Assembly (NCBI GenBank): GCA_963576785.1
Contig: OY756139.1
Coordinates: forward strand, 1-64,000
DNA from: Chlorophyllum brunneum
Taxonomy: Eukaryota; Basidiomycota; Agaricomycetes; Agaricales; Agaricaceae
Length of the DNA: 64,000 nucleotides
Direction of reading: 5' to 3'
Shown: positions 19,379 through 31,687 of the stretch, in pieces
Numbering within the stretch: position 1 is the stretch's first letter
Layout: each line of letters begins with the position of its first letter
Program-made: the position numbers and the translations under genes
The notes under the pieces: generated by a model
Told to the model about the DNA's origin: nothing
The model's database searches: none
What the model saw: the letters and a program-made list of their open reading frames with translations, nothing else

Positions 19379-22300
19379 ATGTGGAATTCATTTACGACTC
19401 TCCCTCGTTCCTCATTGTCCTCGACGATGCGGTTGGGAGGCCTTTCCTTCGACAAAGGCCCAGTTACCTCTATTGCCCTACTCACCTATGTTCTCGTGCT
19501 ATTTCTGGTCTTTTGGACGGATGTATTACCAGCAGTGCCCAAAGATCAGGAAGGGTTGAATCTCCAAGACGCTTATACTGACCTTCACCACGTACGTTGA
19601 CTGGTCACCCTGGTATTTGGATAGTTCTAACAACTTACAGATTGCGGCACGGCCTCATCCTTATAATTCTCATGCCAACGACCATGTTCGCACTTACATC
19701 CTTGACAAAGTTCGCTCAGTTGCTAGCGAGTATCCCCATGTCAGGGTGTTGGATGACCTCAGGTCGAACGGCTCCTGGGCCTCTGGGGATTATGGTGTGT
19801 ATTTTGAAGGGACCAACATCTTGGTGAGAATAGACGGTACGGATAATCGCTTTAGGGATCAAGGAGGCGTACTCTTCTCGGCCCATTATGACTCTGTGTC
19901 AACCGCACCTGGTGCGACAGACGATGGCATGGGTGTAGCTACCCTTCTCCAGCTCGTCGAATATTTTGCCAAGAACCGTGCAGAACGCACCGCTATATTC
20001 AATATCAACAATGGAGAAGAGGATTGGCTCAACGGTGCACACGCGTACGTTGGTTTATACTTCATCTTCAATGTGTTCGCTAAAAGACATTCTCAGGTTC
20101 CTCCAGCACCCATGGTCCAGGATTCCAGATTCCTTTTTGAACCTCGAGGGCGCCGCATCCGGAGGGCAAGCACGAGCTTACTTTCTTAGTCTCTATAACT
20201 CTAACATCCACCTAGACGTCCTATTCTCTTCCGCGCGACATCTGCCGCTGTTCTGCGTGCCTTCAGGAGTAAATACGTACCCCGGCCTCATGCAAACGTG
20301 CTGTCTGCCGACGCTTTCAAGCGAGGTGCCATTCGTTCAGGAACCGATTATTCAGTTTACACTGAAGGCGCCCAGATGCAAGGCCTTGATTTTGCATTCT
20401 ACAAGGGTCGGAGCAAGTACCATACCAAATTCGATGCCGTGCCGTACACCGATGGCCATGAGAAGAGTCTTTGGTCTATGATGCAAGCCGCAAAAGGCGC
20501 TGGGGGTGCTCTACTTAACGATCGCAAAACTCATGATCCGGACAGATACGTACCAGCGGTTTATTTTGATCGTGAGTACAATTATCTCATCAGAACCCGT
20601 ATTAATCCTAATTTCGATAGTCTTCGCGTCTAGACTTGTCTTATTCTCACTAGATTCTTTGTACATCTTCAATATTCTATTCCTCATCCTCGGTCCCCTC
20701 ATCCTCATCGCTTTGCTTTTCGTCGAGGCTGTCATCAAAGCCTCTCATAGACGCCATGAAGAACATCATCATCATCATCACCAACAATCCCTTCTTACTC
20801 GTATATTCACCGATTTCCGACTGATGTGGCGTTGGGCCAAGTTCTGGGTCGCTATCATTGCTACCGTTGGCGTTCAAGCTCTCCTTATTCTCATTTTCGT
20901 GAAGAGCAACCCATACGTAAGTTCCAACCTTAATCTCGATTGTGCACCAATTAAAACATTTTGATAGATCATGTACTCGAACCCATACATCGTCCTCTTC
21001 TGTCTCACTGCCGTCAGTTTCGTCACCTTCACCTGGACCATCACCTTCGACCTTCCTCCCTCCGAACACGATGATCCAGCAGAGTCATCAGACGAAAAGC
21101 AAAAAGAAACAGTCCTATTCCAATGTTATACGCTCTCCTGGATCCTCCTTCTCTTGTCAACTATCGCTATTGGAAAAGCTCATGTCGGTGGTTTGTACCT
21201 TGTTACTTATTGGAGCGTTGGCCTCTGGTTCGCCTGTTCCCTCGCTTCTATCGAGACCGTGTTTGCCGTTCGCCATATTCCAAAGAGCCGCTCCCGATCC
21301 AGATCCAGATCTGGGGAGCGTGAACATGGCTATTACAGGGAAGCCACGGAACGAACGCCATTAGCCCATGAACACGATAACGAGCATTATGGAGCACAAG
21401 GTTCATACACGGAACACGACCGTGAAAATGAAGATCGGAAAGCTGAGGAGGATGGACCTGTCGATTGGTGGCTACCACAATTCTTGCTTGTCGTTCCTGT
21501 TCCAATTGTCATCGCCGCGCACATTGCGAACATGCTGTTGGATGCTACGAGTCAGACTTTGGCCGACGGTAGCAGCAAAGCGGCTGGTAAGTGTCTGTCG
21601 CAGCTCACGTGATTGCCTCGAGTTGACTCGACTTGTTCACGTTAGTCTATGCATTCGCCTCTCTCGTCGGCTTCCTCCTCGTTTTGCCTCTTGCTCCATT
21701 CAGCTTCAAGATCCACAAGAGTGTTGGATCACTGCTTCTCCTGTTTTTCCTACTTTTCACGCTTTGGGCTACGCTGTGGACATTCCCATTTGACACCGAG
21801 ACTCCGCTCAAGGTTTATTTCCAACAAACGGTCCAACTCGAAGGCGCCGTCTCTATCCAGTCAAGTACCAACATTGTTCCCTATGTCAACATCACAGCCG
21901 GCGCCATCAAATCTTCAGTAACCTCGCTATATGGTCCTACAGAGTTTCTTAGGGACGATGTCATCCCACACCTCCCTAGCGCCAATGGGAAACAGATTGA
22001 TTGCTCCAAAAGTCACGTCAAACTTGGACTTCAGAAATGCAGCTGGCGGAGTGGATACCAAATGATTCCTCAGCCCGGTAGCGCTCCAAAATTAACGCAT
22101 GAAGATCCGAAAATTGGCATCCTCAGCCAAAGTGATTTTTTCCGTGCCGAAGTAACACGCACATCGTCCACTACCGCTGAGATCACCGTCAGAGGAAAGA
22201 ATACACGTAATTGCAGGGTATATTTTGACAACAGGCCTATTGTCAAGTATACTGTTGCTGGCGCTGTCTCGGGCATGCAACCACACTACGCCATCCACGA

Positions 22301-22604
22301 GGAAGGGATAACTGAAATTCGTCTGTGGAGTCGGGATTGGGACAAGACTTTCGTCGTGGATGTGGAGTGGAGGGATTATATGGGACTAGGCGAGGGATTG
22401 AGTGGTCGTGTAGCGTGTGAGTGGGCAGAGTATGCGAGCGCGAGTGCAGGTGTACCTGGACAAGGTGATAATCCTGCGAAAGGAGGGTTTAGGAGCGCGA
22501 AGATCCCAGCGCTGGAAGAAGTACTGTCGTTCCTCCCTCCGTGGGTTGTGGTGAGCAAGTCTGCGGATGGGCTTGTTGAAGCTTGGGAGACGTTTGAGGT
22601 TTGA
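19379..22604 (+). CDS. PFF1: Vacuolar membrane M28 metalloprotease, Pff1-like
   Basis: Exons 19379-19591, 19641-20044, 20097-20165, 20216-20571, 20621-20916, 20968-21586, 21646-22604 give 971 residues. Zinc aminopeptidase-fold protease of the vacuolar membrane (yeast YBR074W/Pff1). An N-terminal membrane helix is followed by the M28 lumenal domain with zinc-ligand motifs AHYDSV (near residue 153), GATDDGMG, INNGEEDW, LNLEGAASGG and SKYHTKFDA, then a multi-span C-terminal half. A cytosolic or lumenal loop carries a run of six histidines and an RS-dipeptide repeat. Intron 20166-20215 has a GC donor (GG|GCAAGC); only this choice restores the conserved GGRPILFRA. The true start may be the ATG at 19427, where homologues begin. 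Confidence 0.93.
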
Positions 22605-23997
22605 AACTTGAAACCTGAATTTGTGATGATACCTTTCTTGTTTGAACCTTGACTCGGCTAGGGATTTTTGCATTATTGTTAACACGTTCATTGACCATCC
22701 TCTTTGCTATCCACTTCGCTTCTCATTATCTTGTATCAATTGTCGCTTGCACTTCTTGTATCTGCTATTATTCGTTTTGCCACATGATTGGACTTTCACA
22801 CGATGCCGTCTTGGTTTATTATTGACATTGCACCTCGAAACCTGACAGGTTAACCATGAAGCACGGTCTTCCATCGCCGACCCCCCAATTAGATCCCGAG
22901 CCGTCCGCTTTCCTTGGCGTTCAGCGCGACCCTATCAAGCTGAATGCTTAAGTCGTCCCCGAAGTGATGCCACAGGATATGTGCTATATATGATTGATTA
23001 TTGTTAGCCCACCGAGTAGCCCACTGCCGACTCCCAGTAGGGTTCCCCTCCGACCTTTGCGCGTATAATGCGATTTGCTGATGATGCTGTTTGTCAGTTG
23101 GGAGATTTTATTGATTGTGTGGAGAAGTCTCTCCATCGGGCACTCCTAGAGATAAGCCAAAGGCAAGCGCGTGCCTGAATCCCGTGCAGTAGCATTCAAG
23201 CATCAGAGATAAAATTCCTACGTCCAGTCGTCCAGCCCCACCAGTAATTCCTCTACACCCTCTTAATTTCCTATGACTTAAATCCAAGGTCGCGTGACTC
23301 CCTGAATGCACCCGCCTCCATAGCATGCAGCAGTCCTAGAATCTCACACGACTCATGCTATTTTATCTGACACAGCCGATTCACAGGGGACGTGAAAATG
23401 TTCAAGTTGAATGACAAGCTCCACTTGTAACGACCTCCCGGATTTGTACCTACACCCAGTCCAAAAGTCGACCTATGGGCGGCCCCAATCCAAACCCTAC
23501 TAAAGTCAATTACTACATTGATACACGGAAATGGTGAGCGACCGTTGTTCGGTCATCGCCCGGCACCTTCATCCTGGCCGAAGCCGTGGTGTTCATCGCA
23601 TTACGTCTTGCGGATAACAAAGTTATTTTATACTTCGACGCTCCCTTATGTGACGCCAAATCGTTAGAGGCGAGCTGGCTCGTTTATCCTGATTCGTGCC
23701 CCTCAGCTCGGGCTTCAGTTATCCAGCCAATTAATCTCCGTATTTCATCTTCTAAAACCTGGACCCGGTTACATCATTTCGCACCAACACCCAATTTATT
23801 TACATTTGCATTTCAATCAATCTCTCGACTTCGGATGGATGGTTTCGATTTTCTTGGAACCATCATCAGTTGAAGTGTCTTCCTATAGACGTTTTTAGAG
23901 TACAAAGTTCAGCGTTTGCGTATTGCAAAACAAATAGATATTACAAGGTGCGGTATCATGCCCAAAATTGTCAACAAATGTATCTAGTAGGTTACAT
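22605..23997. other. Intergenic region
   Basis: 1.4 kb between two convergent genes. The stretch 22711-22860 shares short blocks with 27960-28150 (see findings). The open frame at 23586-23873 (95 codons) has no recognisable motif. Confidence 0.6.
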
Positions 23998-26386
23998 CTA
24001 GGGGATAATTTTTAGGATCGTGTGCGACAGACCTAGAAGAAAACTCACCAGCCACTGCCAGGCTGCTTCAAACTTGTTCCTAGGTGGAGGATCATCGACA
24101 CTGGAAACCAGTTAGAATCGCGACGAGTCGTACATTGGAATACACTCACACATCGGCCTCAATCTCTGCCAAGTTAGAGACAAAGTCCATATTCTCGGGT
24201 TTAACGGGACCTTGTTTGTAGTAGATTCTTGCTCCGATGTACAAGATAGGGAATAGAATAACGGGAAGATAGTTTGTGACAAATGTGTCGGTTGCCCATT
24301 GACCGCGAAGGAACACCTTCCAACCGCTCGTCTATGGACGCTCAGCAATGACGTACGCATCACGAAAATAGGGGCTTACAATATTGATGAGGAGAGTGAA
24401 ACCCAATGCATACCATGCAGCATACGGCTGCAGCTTAGATGCAAACGGTAATTTAGAACGATCGATGCCCTGTGCCTTCATACCACTGTAGAACCGCACG
24501 TATGTAATGCAGATACCGAGCCATGTCATAAGGCCGGCCACAGAAGTCATATTCGCGAACCAAGTGAAGACATTTCCTGCGCTTGCCGAGACAGCCATGA
24601 AACTCAAAGCGGAAAAGAGGGCACAGAATGTAATGGCGACATAGGGTAAGCCCCTCCTTGACGTCCTAAGGAATATTTTCGGGGCGTTTCCAGACGCGGC
24701 AAGACCATCTAATTCAGCGTCAAACAAATTCTTTGAATTTCGGGAAAAATAAAACGCACAGATTGCACGAGAACTCGTATAGAGGTCACTAGAAGCAGCA
24801 GACCATGCAGAGGTTAGAAGGCATGCGTTTATGATCTACACAAGTTAGTACGCGTCTTGACCAAATCGGAAGATAATGTACTTACATGGGGTAGGGCTTT
24901 GATTTTAGCGTTCTGAATAGCGATAACAAAAGGTGAAGAGGCGGCTGTTCCACCGGTTAGGTTCAAGCCCGGAGTGTTTGAGGGGACCAGCAAGCCGATG
25001 ATGATGGTACCACCGATGTAGAACAATAGGATACCTGTTCGGGAAGATAAGATAGGGTAAAAATAAGTTCAAAAATATGCCCACGAATATAGACACGCTT
25101 AATTGCACGGGGGATGTTTCGTCTAGGGTTCTTTGCCTCACCGGCAGCAATCTAAAAGAATCGAAATCGGATCACAGCCAATGCCAGAAATGTCCGCCTC
25201 TACATACCGCCACAATTTCCGTACCAATGAAAGCATACGCGGCCTGTGTCATGACCGCCCACCAACCAAGGAACTGTCCCTTGCTCCCACTAATTCCATT
25301 AAATTGAACGAAAGGTCCTGGATTTTTCCAGTATCTGAAGCCAATTCGATCATGGTTTGGTCCACCTAGGTTTAGTTTAGTCTTTGCGACCACCTGTCAG
25401 GATATATATCGCATACCTCCAAGATCGAGAACGATTCCAAGAATTATCAAACCAACGATGGTAATTACTTTTATAGACCTATTCCGCGTTATCAGCGTTA
25501 AGTAAGATAGACCGTCAAAGTACTCACGCAAAGAAAAACTCAGCCTCGCCATATGCACCTGAAGGTTGTGAGTAGGACTGATACGCTCTTGGAAGGTTTT
25601 GGACGCACCCGCGCCAAGGTAGTTAATCACAATAACAACCGACGTCGTCACCGCTATCCAAGCAGCTGGGTTGATGGTAGGGGCCCAAAACCCAATAAGA
25701 ATTGCGGCTGCAGATAGCTCTGCAGGAAGAACAATGGTCCAATTGTACCTAAGCGTTTAGATTTAGCAAGCCCGCATAATCATCAACCAAAGCTTTAATT
25801 ACCAATAATTCCAGCCCATGGTAAATGAAAGAGATGGATCGACAAAGCGTTCCGCCAGCTTTATATGGCCTCCTGGAATAGGTAGGAACGCAATCATTTC
25901 ACCAAGAGATATCTGATGTTTGTGAGGGAGCGATCAAAACCTGGAGAGCGCAAGCACTGACCATGACCGAATAACATATGGAGCCCATGATAATGTATCC
26001 CAGTAATAGACCTATTGGAGTGTTATGAATGACGAACCAACTAGAAAACACCATCTACCGATAGGTCCACCATTATGCAACGCTGTAGCTGTTCCCAAGA
26101 ACAATCCTGAAGATGGAGTTAAGAGAGCGACGTCAAGCAGCATGGCGAAGAGAAGGCTAACCAGTCCCGATAACACCACCGATACTGCAAGAATCATTAA
26201 CTTAGATATACCAAGTAGTATGACGCTAACAACGCACCTAATCATCGCTATATGACGATTTTTGAGTTGACGTACGAGCTTCCTCTCTCCGGTGCCCCCT
26301 TCATTCTTGGCCTCATTCGTGGTGGACTCAATGTCCGACCCATTACGATCGTATGTTGTAACAACCGGATCCTTCTTTTCATCCAT
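23998..26386 (-). CDS. Amino-acid permease, YAT/APC family
   Basis: Fifteen exons on the minus strand (26238-26386, 26162-26184, 26059-26106, 25962-26011, 25803-25912, 25609-25748, 25528-25558, 25417-25478, 25208-25365, 25085-25151, 24886-25034, 24760-24835, 24380-24708, 24150-24331, 23998-24100) give 558 residues and about 12 membrane helices. Proton-coupled amino-acid uptake at the plasma membrane is the family role. Family motifs: IGGVIGTGLFLGTATAL in helix 1, GEMIAFLPIPGGHIKLAERF, NYWYNWTIVLPAELSAAA, and IAAGEAKNPRRNIPRAIKRV. Exon 2 is 23 bases. The start at 26386 (MDEKKDP) is preferred over the ATG 12 codons upstream. The stop at 23998 assumes the last exon reads through a GTGAGT; otherwise the C-terminus differs slightly. 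Confidence 0.93.
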
Positions 26387-26422
26387 AGTGAATGGTAGTG
26401 ATGGGGCGAGTGCAGCCAGCAC

Positions 26423-28344
26423 ACCGCGAGAAGTTAGGAGAATTTAAAGGACTTCAGAAGGCGGCGACAGTTTTAGCGCTCCGGACGTGGGGCTTCCCCA
26501 GCCCCGGTCCTTCAATAGAACCGGTCCAGTTTAAACCAAAATGAGGTAAACCGACTAGGCGATATAGGCGTAAGTGTGCCTTTCCCATGTCTGGTATGCT
26601 GTCGGGTGTGACAATCGGAGCTGATCTGAAAAACAAGGCTCCGCAATGCGGATAGCTGGTGAGCTAATGCATGACCCACGAGATAATGGAGAAGTAGTGG
26701 GGGTGGGAGCATTCCAGCTCATACCATCCATACACCCATTCGGCATACGTTGTGTAAACTCCCCTATTTTTAGCTCCAGTCCATATGCCATGGCCGCCAC
26801 TTCCTTGGTGGTCGTGACTTACAGTCAGGAATTACGGCACGAGAAGTTCCGAACAAGCGATAAAGATAGTCGAGGCGGTTCATATCCGCAATAAGCAAGA
26901 GCTCCAGGGCCGCAAGCGGAATAAAGAAGTTCATCAGGGGTAAATATTCGTGTCTATAACCACCAAACGTTTTCTGGTCTGCTCCGAAGCTCTCATGAAC
27001 TGAGATATGAAAAATAAGCGCTCTTGATAGGTGTGTGGATTCATCAGGATATGAGTCAACTCTGTGAAGCCACAAACCGTCAACATCCCGGTCTGTGTGG
27101 ACTCTGGGTCAACGCTCAGCGCTCGGGGGCTTGAGACTTGACGCACTCCGCAGCTAACCATACGTTCCACCGGTTCCTGAAAGTTCGGTGATGGTACGGC
27201 AGAAACACCCCACCTACAGTCTTGGCATGGGTGCCGAGCCTGTGAAGACATCTTGAAAGAGTCCACGAACAAGTACATCCTGCGGATCCTGACAGAAAGT
27301 GTCACTCTTTATCTGGAAATCTTCTCCAGCACAATTCTTCTATCCACGTAGCGTAGCTACCATTCTGCAAACATCTGTTGTGAGGGAGGTGCTTGACAAG
27401 TAGCCAGGAATATTAGTGCTACCTGCGCTTATTGGATTCTCTCAGAGCACTCATACGTGTGAAATCAATTCTCTCTGATTGGGCGTCTAATTAGGGGCGT
27501 CACATTCTGGCCCTTCAGACCCAAGGTACTACAGATATACAAACACATGATCGACAGCCCTTCAAGCACCAGCCTGCACCAGCCCTCCAAAGTTGTGGAT
27601 CACCATACATTATTCCGACAATTGTAGACAGAAGCTCCTAGTAACAATCAATGTTGCCTTGGAGGTGTCGTCCTTGACGTCCACCATATGGCGCATGGCC
27701 GTAATCCACGCGAGAAATGATTGCCTGAGTCGTCTGTTATATATAAACCTGCTAAGCGCCTCCTCAAGATTTACAGGACCACGCCACGGTTAGCTTATAC
27801 CCGGATGCGGTCCGACTCAATGGTCACACCAGTCACGACTTCCCCGCTATAGTCAACAGTCACCACCTTTGGTTCAGCGAGAGGGGCTTTACGATATCGC
27901 GTGCACGCTCATTGGTTGTGATCCCCTTCGCTTGTTAGTATGTGTTGTACCAAACGTCGCTTACGCCACATGGTTCACTTTGCCTATGATTGGATCTCCA
28001 CATGATACCTTTCTATCAACGCCACTCTAACACCCGACAGGCCAACCGCTGTTGACGACAGCACCCTTCACTTCTTCATTTACCGTTTCTCGTTATGTCA
28101 TATCAATTGTCGCTTACACATAGGATCCTCTAGGGTCCTTCCACTACCGACCCTCATTTCTTCTTCGGGACATTTATACAATCGCAATCAGATAAAAGAG
28201 TAACCATTCGTGTATATACCAGGGGAAATTTACAAAACATCAACCTAAATAGACAAACTGGAGTACACTTTACGTTCCCTCGTTTTGAGAACCAACAAAA
28301 ATCGTCCACCAAGAAACTCTCGTTCACCTAATATTGAGGGACAT
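26423..28344. other. Intergenic region with short frames
   Basis: 1.9 kb of sequence upstream of the permease. The minus-strand frame at 26934-27305 (123 codons) shows no motif I know. A repeat block near 27960-28150 resembles 22711-22860. Nothing else is supported. Confidence 0.55.
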
Positions 28345-30979
28345 TCATCCATCAAAGTCCATAACAGACCCCAACTCGGATCCATCCCCTTCCTCCACCA
28401 TCTCATCCCAAGTCTTAGGCTTCGGCTTCGTCCTCACCTTGATCTCGGGTACGCTCAAATTAGCTTTACTCCTTCCTTTGAGTTCCTCAGCCCCCATCTC
28501 TTGTTTTCCTTTCCCACCAGGGATACTGCCGTCTGAACTGACGCCTACGCTACCTTTGCCCTTGACTTTGTTCTTGTAATTAGACGTCGTGCCGACTGTC
28601 GCCCCATAAGATTGGGTGCTGCTCGAATCCAAAACTGAGGGTGGATGCGAGACAGATGCCGACGCCGATGCTTGAAAAGTCGGTTTCGGTTTCGGTGTCG
28701 GTGTCTGTCTCACTGTCCTAGTCGAATCTGAAGTCGGTATCGTACGAGGACTACTATAGGCCACAGAAGATGTATATGTGCCATGCACGCTGTTGCCTTC
28801 AGTTGCCGTAATGTTAGAGGATGCATGGGTAGGCCGCGCACTGCTGACTGCTGCGGATTCTGAGATATCATCGGGGATATATTTTTTCTGTCTCGCGTTA
28901 CGTCCTGTTGATAATTAGGGTGTTGATGGATACATTGATGAGATTGGGCGTACTTTTCTTGGGGCCCCAATCTCCCTTTATCCCACTCCCAATAACTGTG
29001 CTGGCCCCGCCACCGCTTTTAACACTAGCCGCAACGCTAGCCGCAACGCTCGGTGCACTAACCGTAGCTACTTCATCCCTCTCACCCTGACCAGCCTGAC
29101 TAGCTTGACTTTCATCGTTATCCTGAGTCTCAACCACCTCCGACGACGCTTCCTCACCCTCATCCCTTTCCGCTCCCTTTTTCTTCTTCCTCTTCTCAGC
29201 CCGCTCCTTCTCCCATTTCTTCTTCTTCATCACGCTACATATCCCCTTCGAACACACAACTCCATGGACAGGACAAACCTCATCTTCTTCAATCACCTTT
29301 CTAAACGTTCGACCCGTACTTTGTGGAACTTTATTCCATAAATTATCATTTCTGTCCTCTTTTTGATTTCTTGTCGTGGGAGCGGAAGTTACGTTTCCTT
29401 GCGCCCATCTACCCTTTCCTGGTCCTTTGCCTACACGTGGTGCGGAACCAGACAACGCTGTATAGGCGCTGGAGGACGAGGCATTGGGCTCGCTGTACCC
29501 ACTGACAAGAGGGGCAGTAGGAAATTCGAAAGCGTCTTCTCCATCTGAGTAATCGTCGCTATCGTCAATGGTGTAGCTTCTCTCAGATGCGGTGGCTGCG
29601 ATAGAATTGACGCTACCCGCGATTGATGTAGAAGCGAATCGATGTTGGAGTGTCGCGACGGAAGACGATCCGAGTGGATTCGTTGGTTTGCCCATTGGAG
29701 GGATAGGGACTAAACCGGGAGGGATTAGTCCAGGTGGAGGAGCACTGAACATAGAAGGGGTCTCGCTACGTGACTGCGTCGCAATAGACTCGAATTCGGT
29801 CCCGGCTGTTGCGCACGCTGGACTGATGGAACGAGGAGTGGGTGCGCTGATACTGGACGCGGAGGAGAGTGGTTTAGCCCACGCTGATTTTGACGGGACG
29901 TTTGAACTTGGTGCTGGTGTAGATGGTGATTTCATCATTGGGGCAGGCGTAATGGGAGTTTTCCCTATTAGCGAGTGAATGAATTCAGGGGGAAAATAAA
30001 AGTTTGAAGAAAAGTGTAGATCGTACAGGCATCTGGGTTGATAGGACTTTTTGCCTTCCCTTTGCTGCTCCCAGCTTGAGCGTTGCCTTTCGTAGGTGGC
30101 ATGCCCTTTTGTTCGCTCGGTGGTGCGCCAGGTGGCCTTTTCACACCAGATTTCTGAGATGACCATGTACTAGATCCGGGAACTGTACTTGTTAACAGCG
30201 TAATCTTAAAGACTTCTATCCAAACTCACTAGGAACAGGGGCTCTGGGTGGGGGCGCTTTGGTAGCGGCGGGGAGAGGCCGACAGACTGCTTTGTTGGTC
30301 GGATCCTCATAAGGCACATCACACCAACGCGTCGGCGGGTATGGGTGTCTGATCTTTCTGTACCATAGATTCATGAGCATTTTCCCAAAAGAAAGAACAA
30401 TAGTTGCTACCTGTTGATAGGCCGAAAATCTGAAAAGAGGTTATCGTCTGCGAGAAGACACTTCCAGCCTGGTATTCCAGTGGTCAGGAAGGTGTATTTT
30501 TGTATAGTCAGGCCCCTCACCATCCTTTTGTAGCGCCCGCCCATTTGAGTATGTGCTATAATAAACCCGTGTTCTTCGCTCTTTTTCCTCTGTTAACGCC
30601 TTGTACAGAAATTCGGCCCAACGGTGCTCTCCGAGTAGCGTATCGAAGCCTTCGAACGTTTTGCTCACTTCTCCTACGACCATTCCCCTTGCCTAAAAGA
30701 CGTGCGTCATCCGCAGTCAGTCGTCAAAGGACAAGAGTCAGTGCGTAGAACGATAGCATTATAAATGAGCCAAGTGTGGATATGATAGGCCATTTGACAC
30801 ACCGAAGGCTTGTAGTAGACACCCAACGCATAGTCCTTACCAACGATACTGGCTAACCAGTACATGAACTCTTTGAAGTCGTTGGGAACATCCATATTCG
30901 CATTGAGAGGGAAAGGATGGACGACGGCGAGGAACTTTGAGTCCTCTACGGGTTCTGGAGACTTTGGACGCTTAACCAT
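28345..30979 (-). CDS. Conserved-looking fungal protein of unknown function, disordered with a Cys/His cluster
   Basis: Exons 30752-30979, 30521-30692, 30411-30468, 30230-30357, 30027-30182, 28954-29964, 28345-28904 on the minus strand give 770 residues. The first about 190 residues look folded, with hydrophobic FMYWLASIVGKDYALGVYY and the Cys/Trp-rich DGWKCLLADDNLF and PPTRWCDVPYEDP. A long Ser/Pro/Thr-rich region follows. Near its end is CPVHGVVCSKGICSVMKKKK followed by a strongly basic helix, which could be a small zinc-binding or nucleic-acid-binding unit (C-x2-H-x3-C-x4-C). The C-terminus is low in complexity and ends in acidic residues. I do not recognise the family. An in-frame ATG 15 codons upstream (31024) is an alternative start. 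Confidence 0.75.
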
Positions 30980-31024
30980 GGTGGTAGTTGGAATGGAAGA
31001 GAAGAAGAGGCTCTGGCCAGACAA

Positions 31025-31687
31025 TCATGGTTGAAGTCTAAAAATAGACGTTCAGAAGCAACGTGACCGATTATCGATCGAAATATGTTCAGCTTTCTCG
31101 CATCTTCTGGAAAGCAACACAAGTATAATGCCGGACTGAGCTGATGATGTAGGCTCTGATATACCAGTGCTCTAGAACTATAGCGCTGTGATAATCCAAA
31201 TTTAGAGAGCGCGTCCCTATAGACTACACTGACAAGTTTATTACCCGCAGGTCCACCATGGAGGTACAGTATGTTACATGGCCTTAAACTAAGTTCAGAC
31301 TCCCCTAGACTTTATTTCCAGATGAGTCATCCCCACCGATAGTCGCACCCAAGCCAGCTCGAAAGCCAAACCAACATTCTCGTATTTTCCTGAAACTCTA
31401 GCGCACTGGTAACCCAAGCGCGTTTGGGGAACGGATCAAGTAACTCCTTCCCGTAATCATTGTCTGCGGCATTCAAATTACTGATATTGACCTTCCACGG
31501 TGTGAAGTGCGAATTCGGATGAATAACTATCGCACTGTTGATGATATATTTCTCTACCAGAGAATCTTCAAACGTGCTGCTACGCGGTGGGCGAAACCAA
31601 CAAAGTCGTTATGGTGGCTGTACGATTATGTTTTCCATATTGCACCGTCACGTGGAATGTTATTACCGTTCTCAGCCACCTTTGACA
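31025..31687. other. Divergent promoter region
   Basis: About 0.66 kb between two divergently transcribed genes of unknown function. I see no clear TATA box or other motif. Confidence 0.5.

Noticed and set aside
20755..20790. His-repeat in the Pff1 gene as an artificial tag
   Set aside because: The codons (CATCATCATCATCATCAC) sit within a longer His/Glu/Gln-rich loop of an otherwise natural protein; simple triplet expansion is more likely.
29592..29978. A 128-codon plus-strand frame
   Set aside because: It is antisense to the coding exon 28954-29964 of the unknown protein, whose splicing and composition are better supported.
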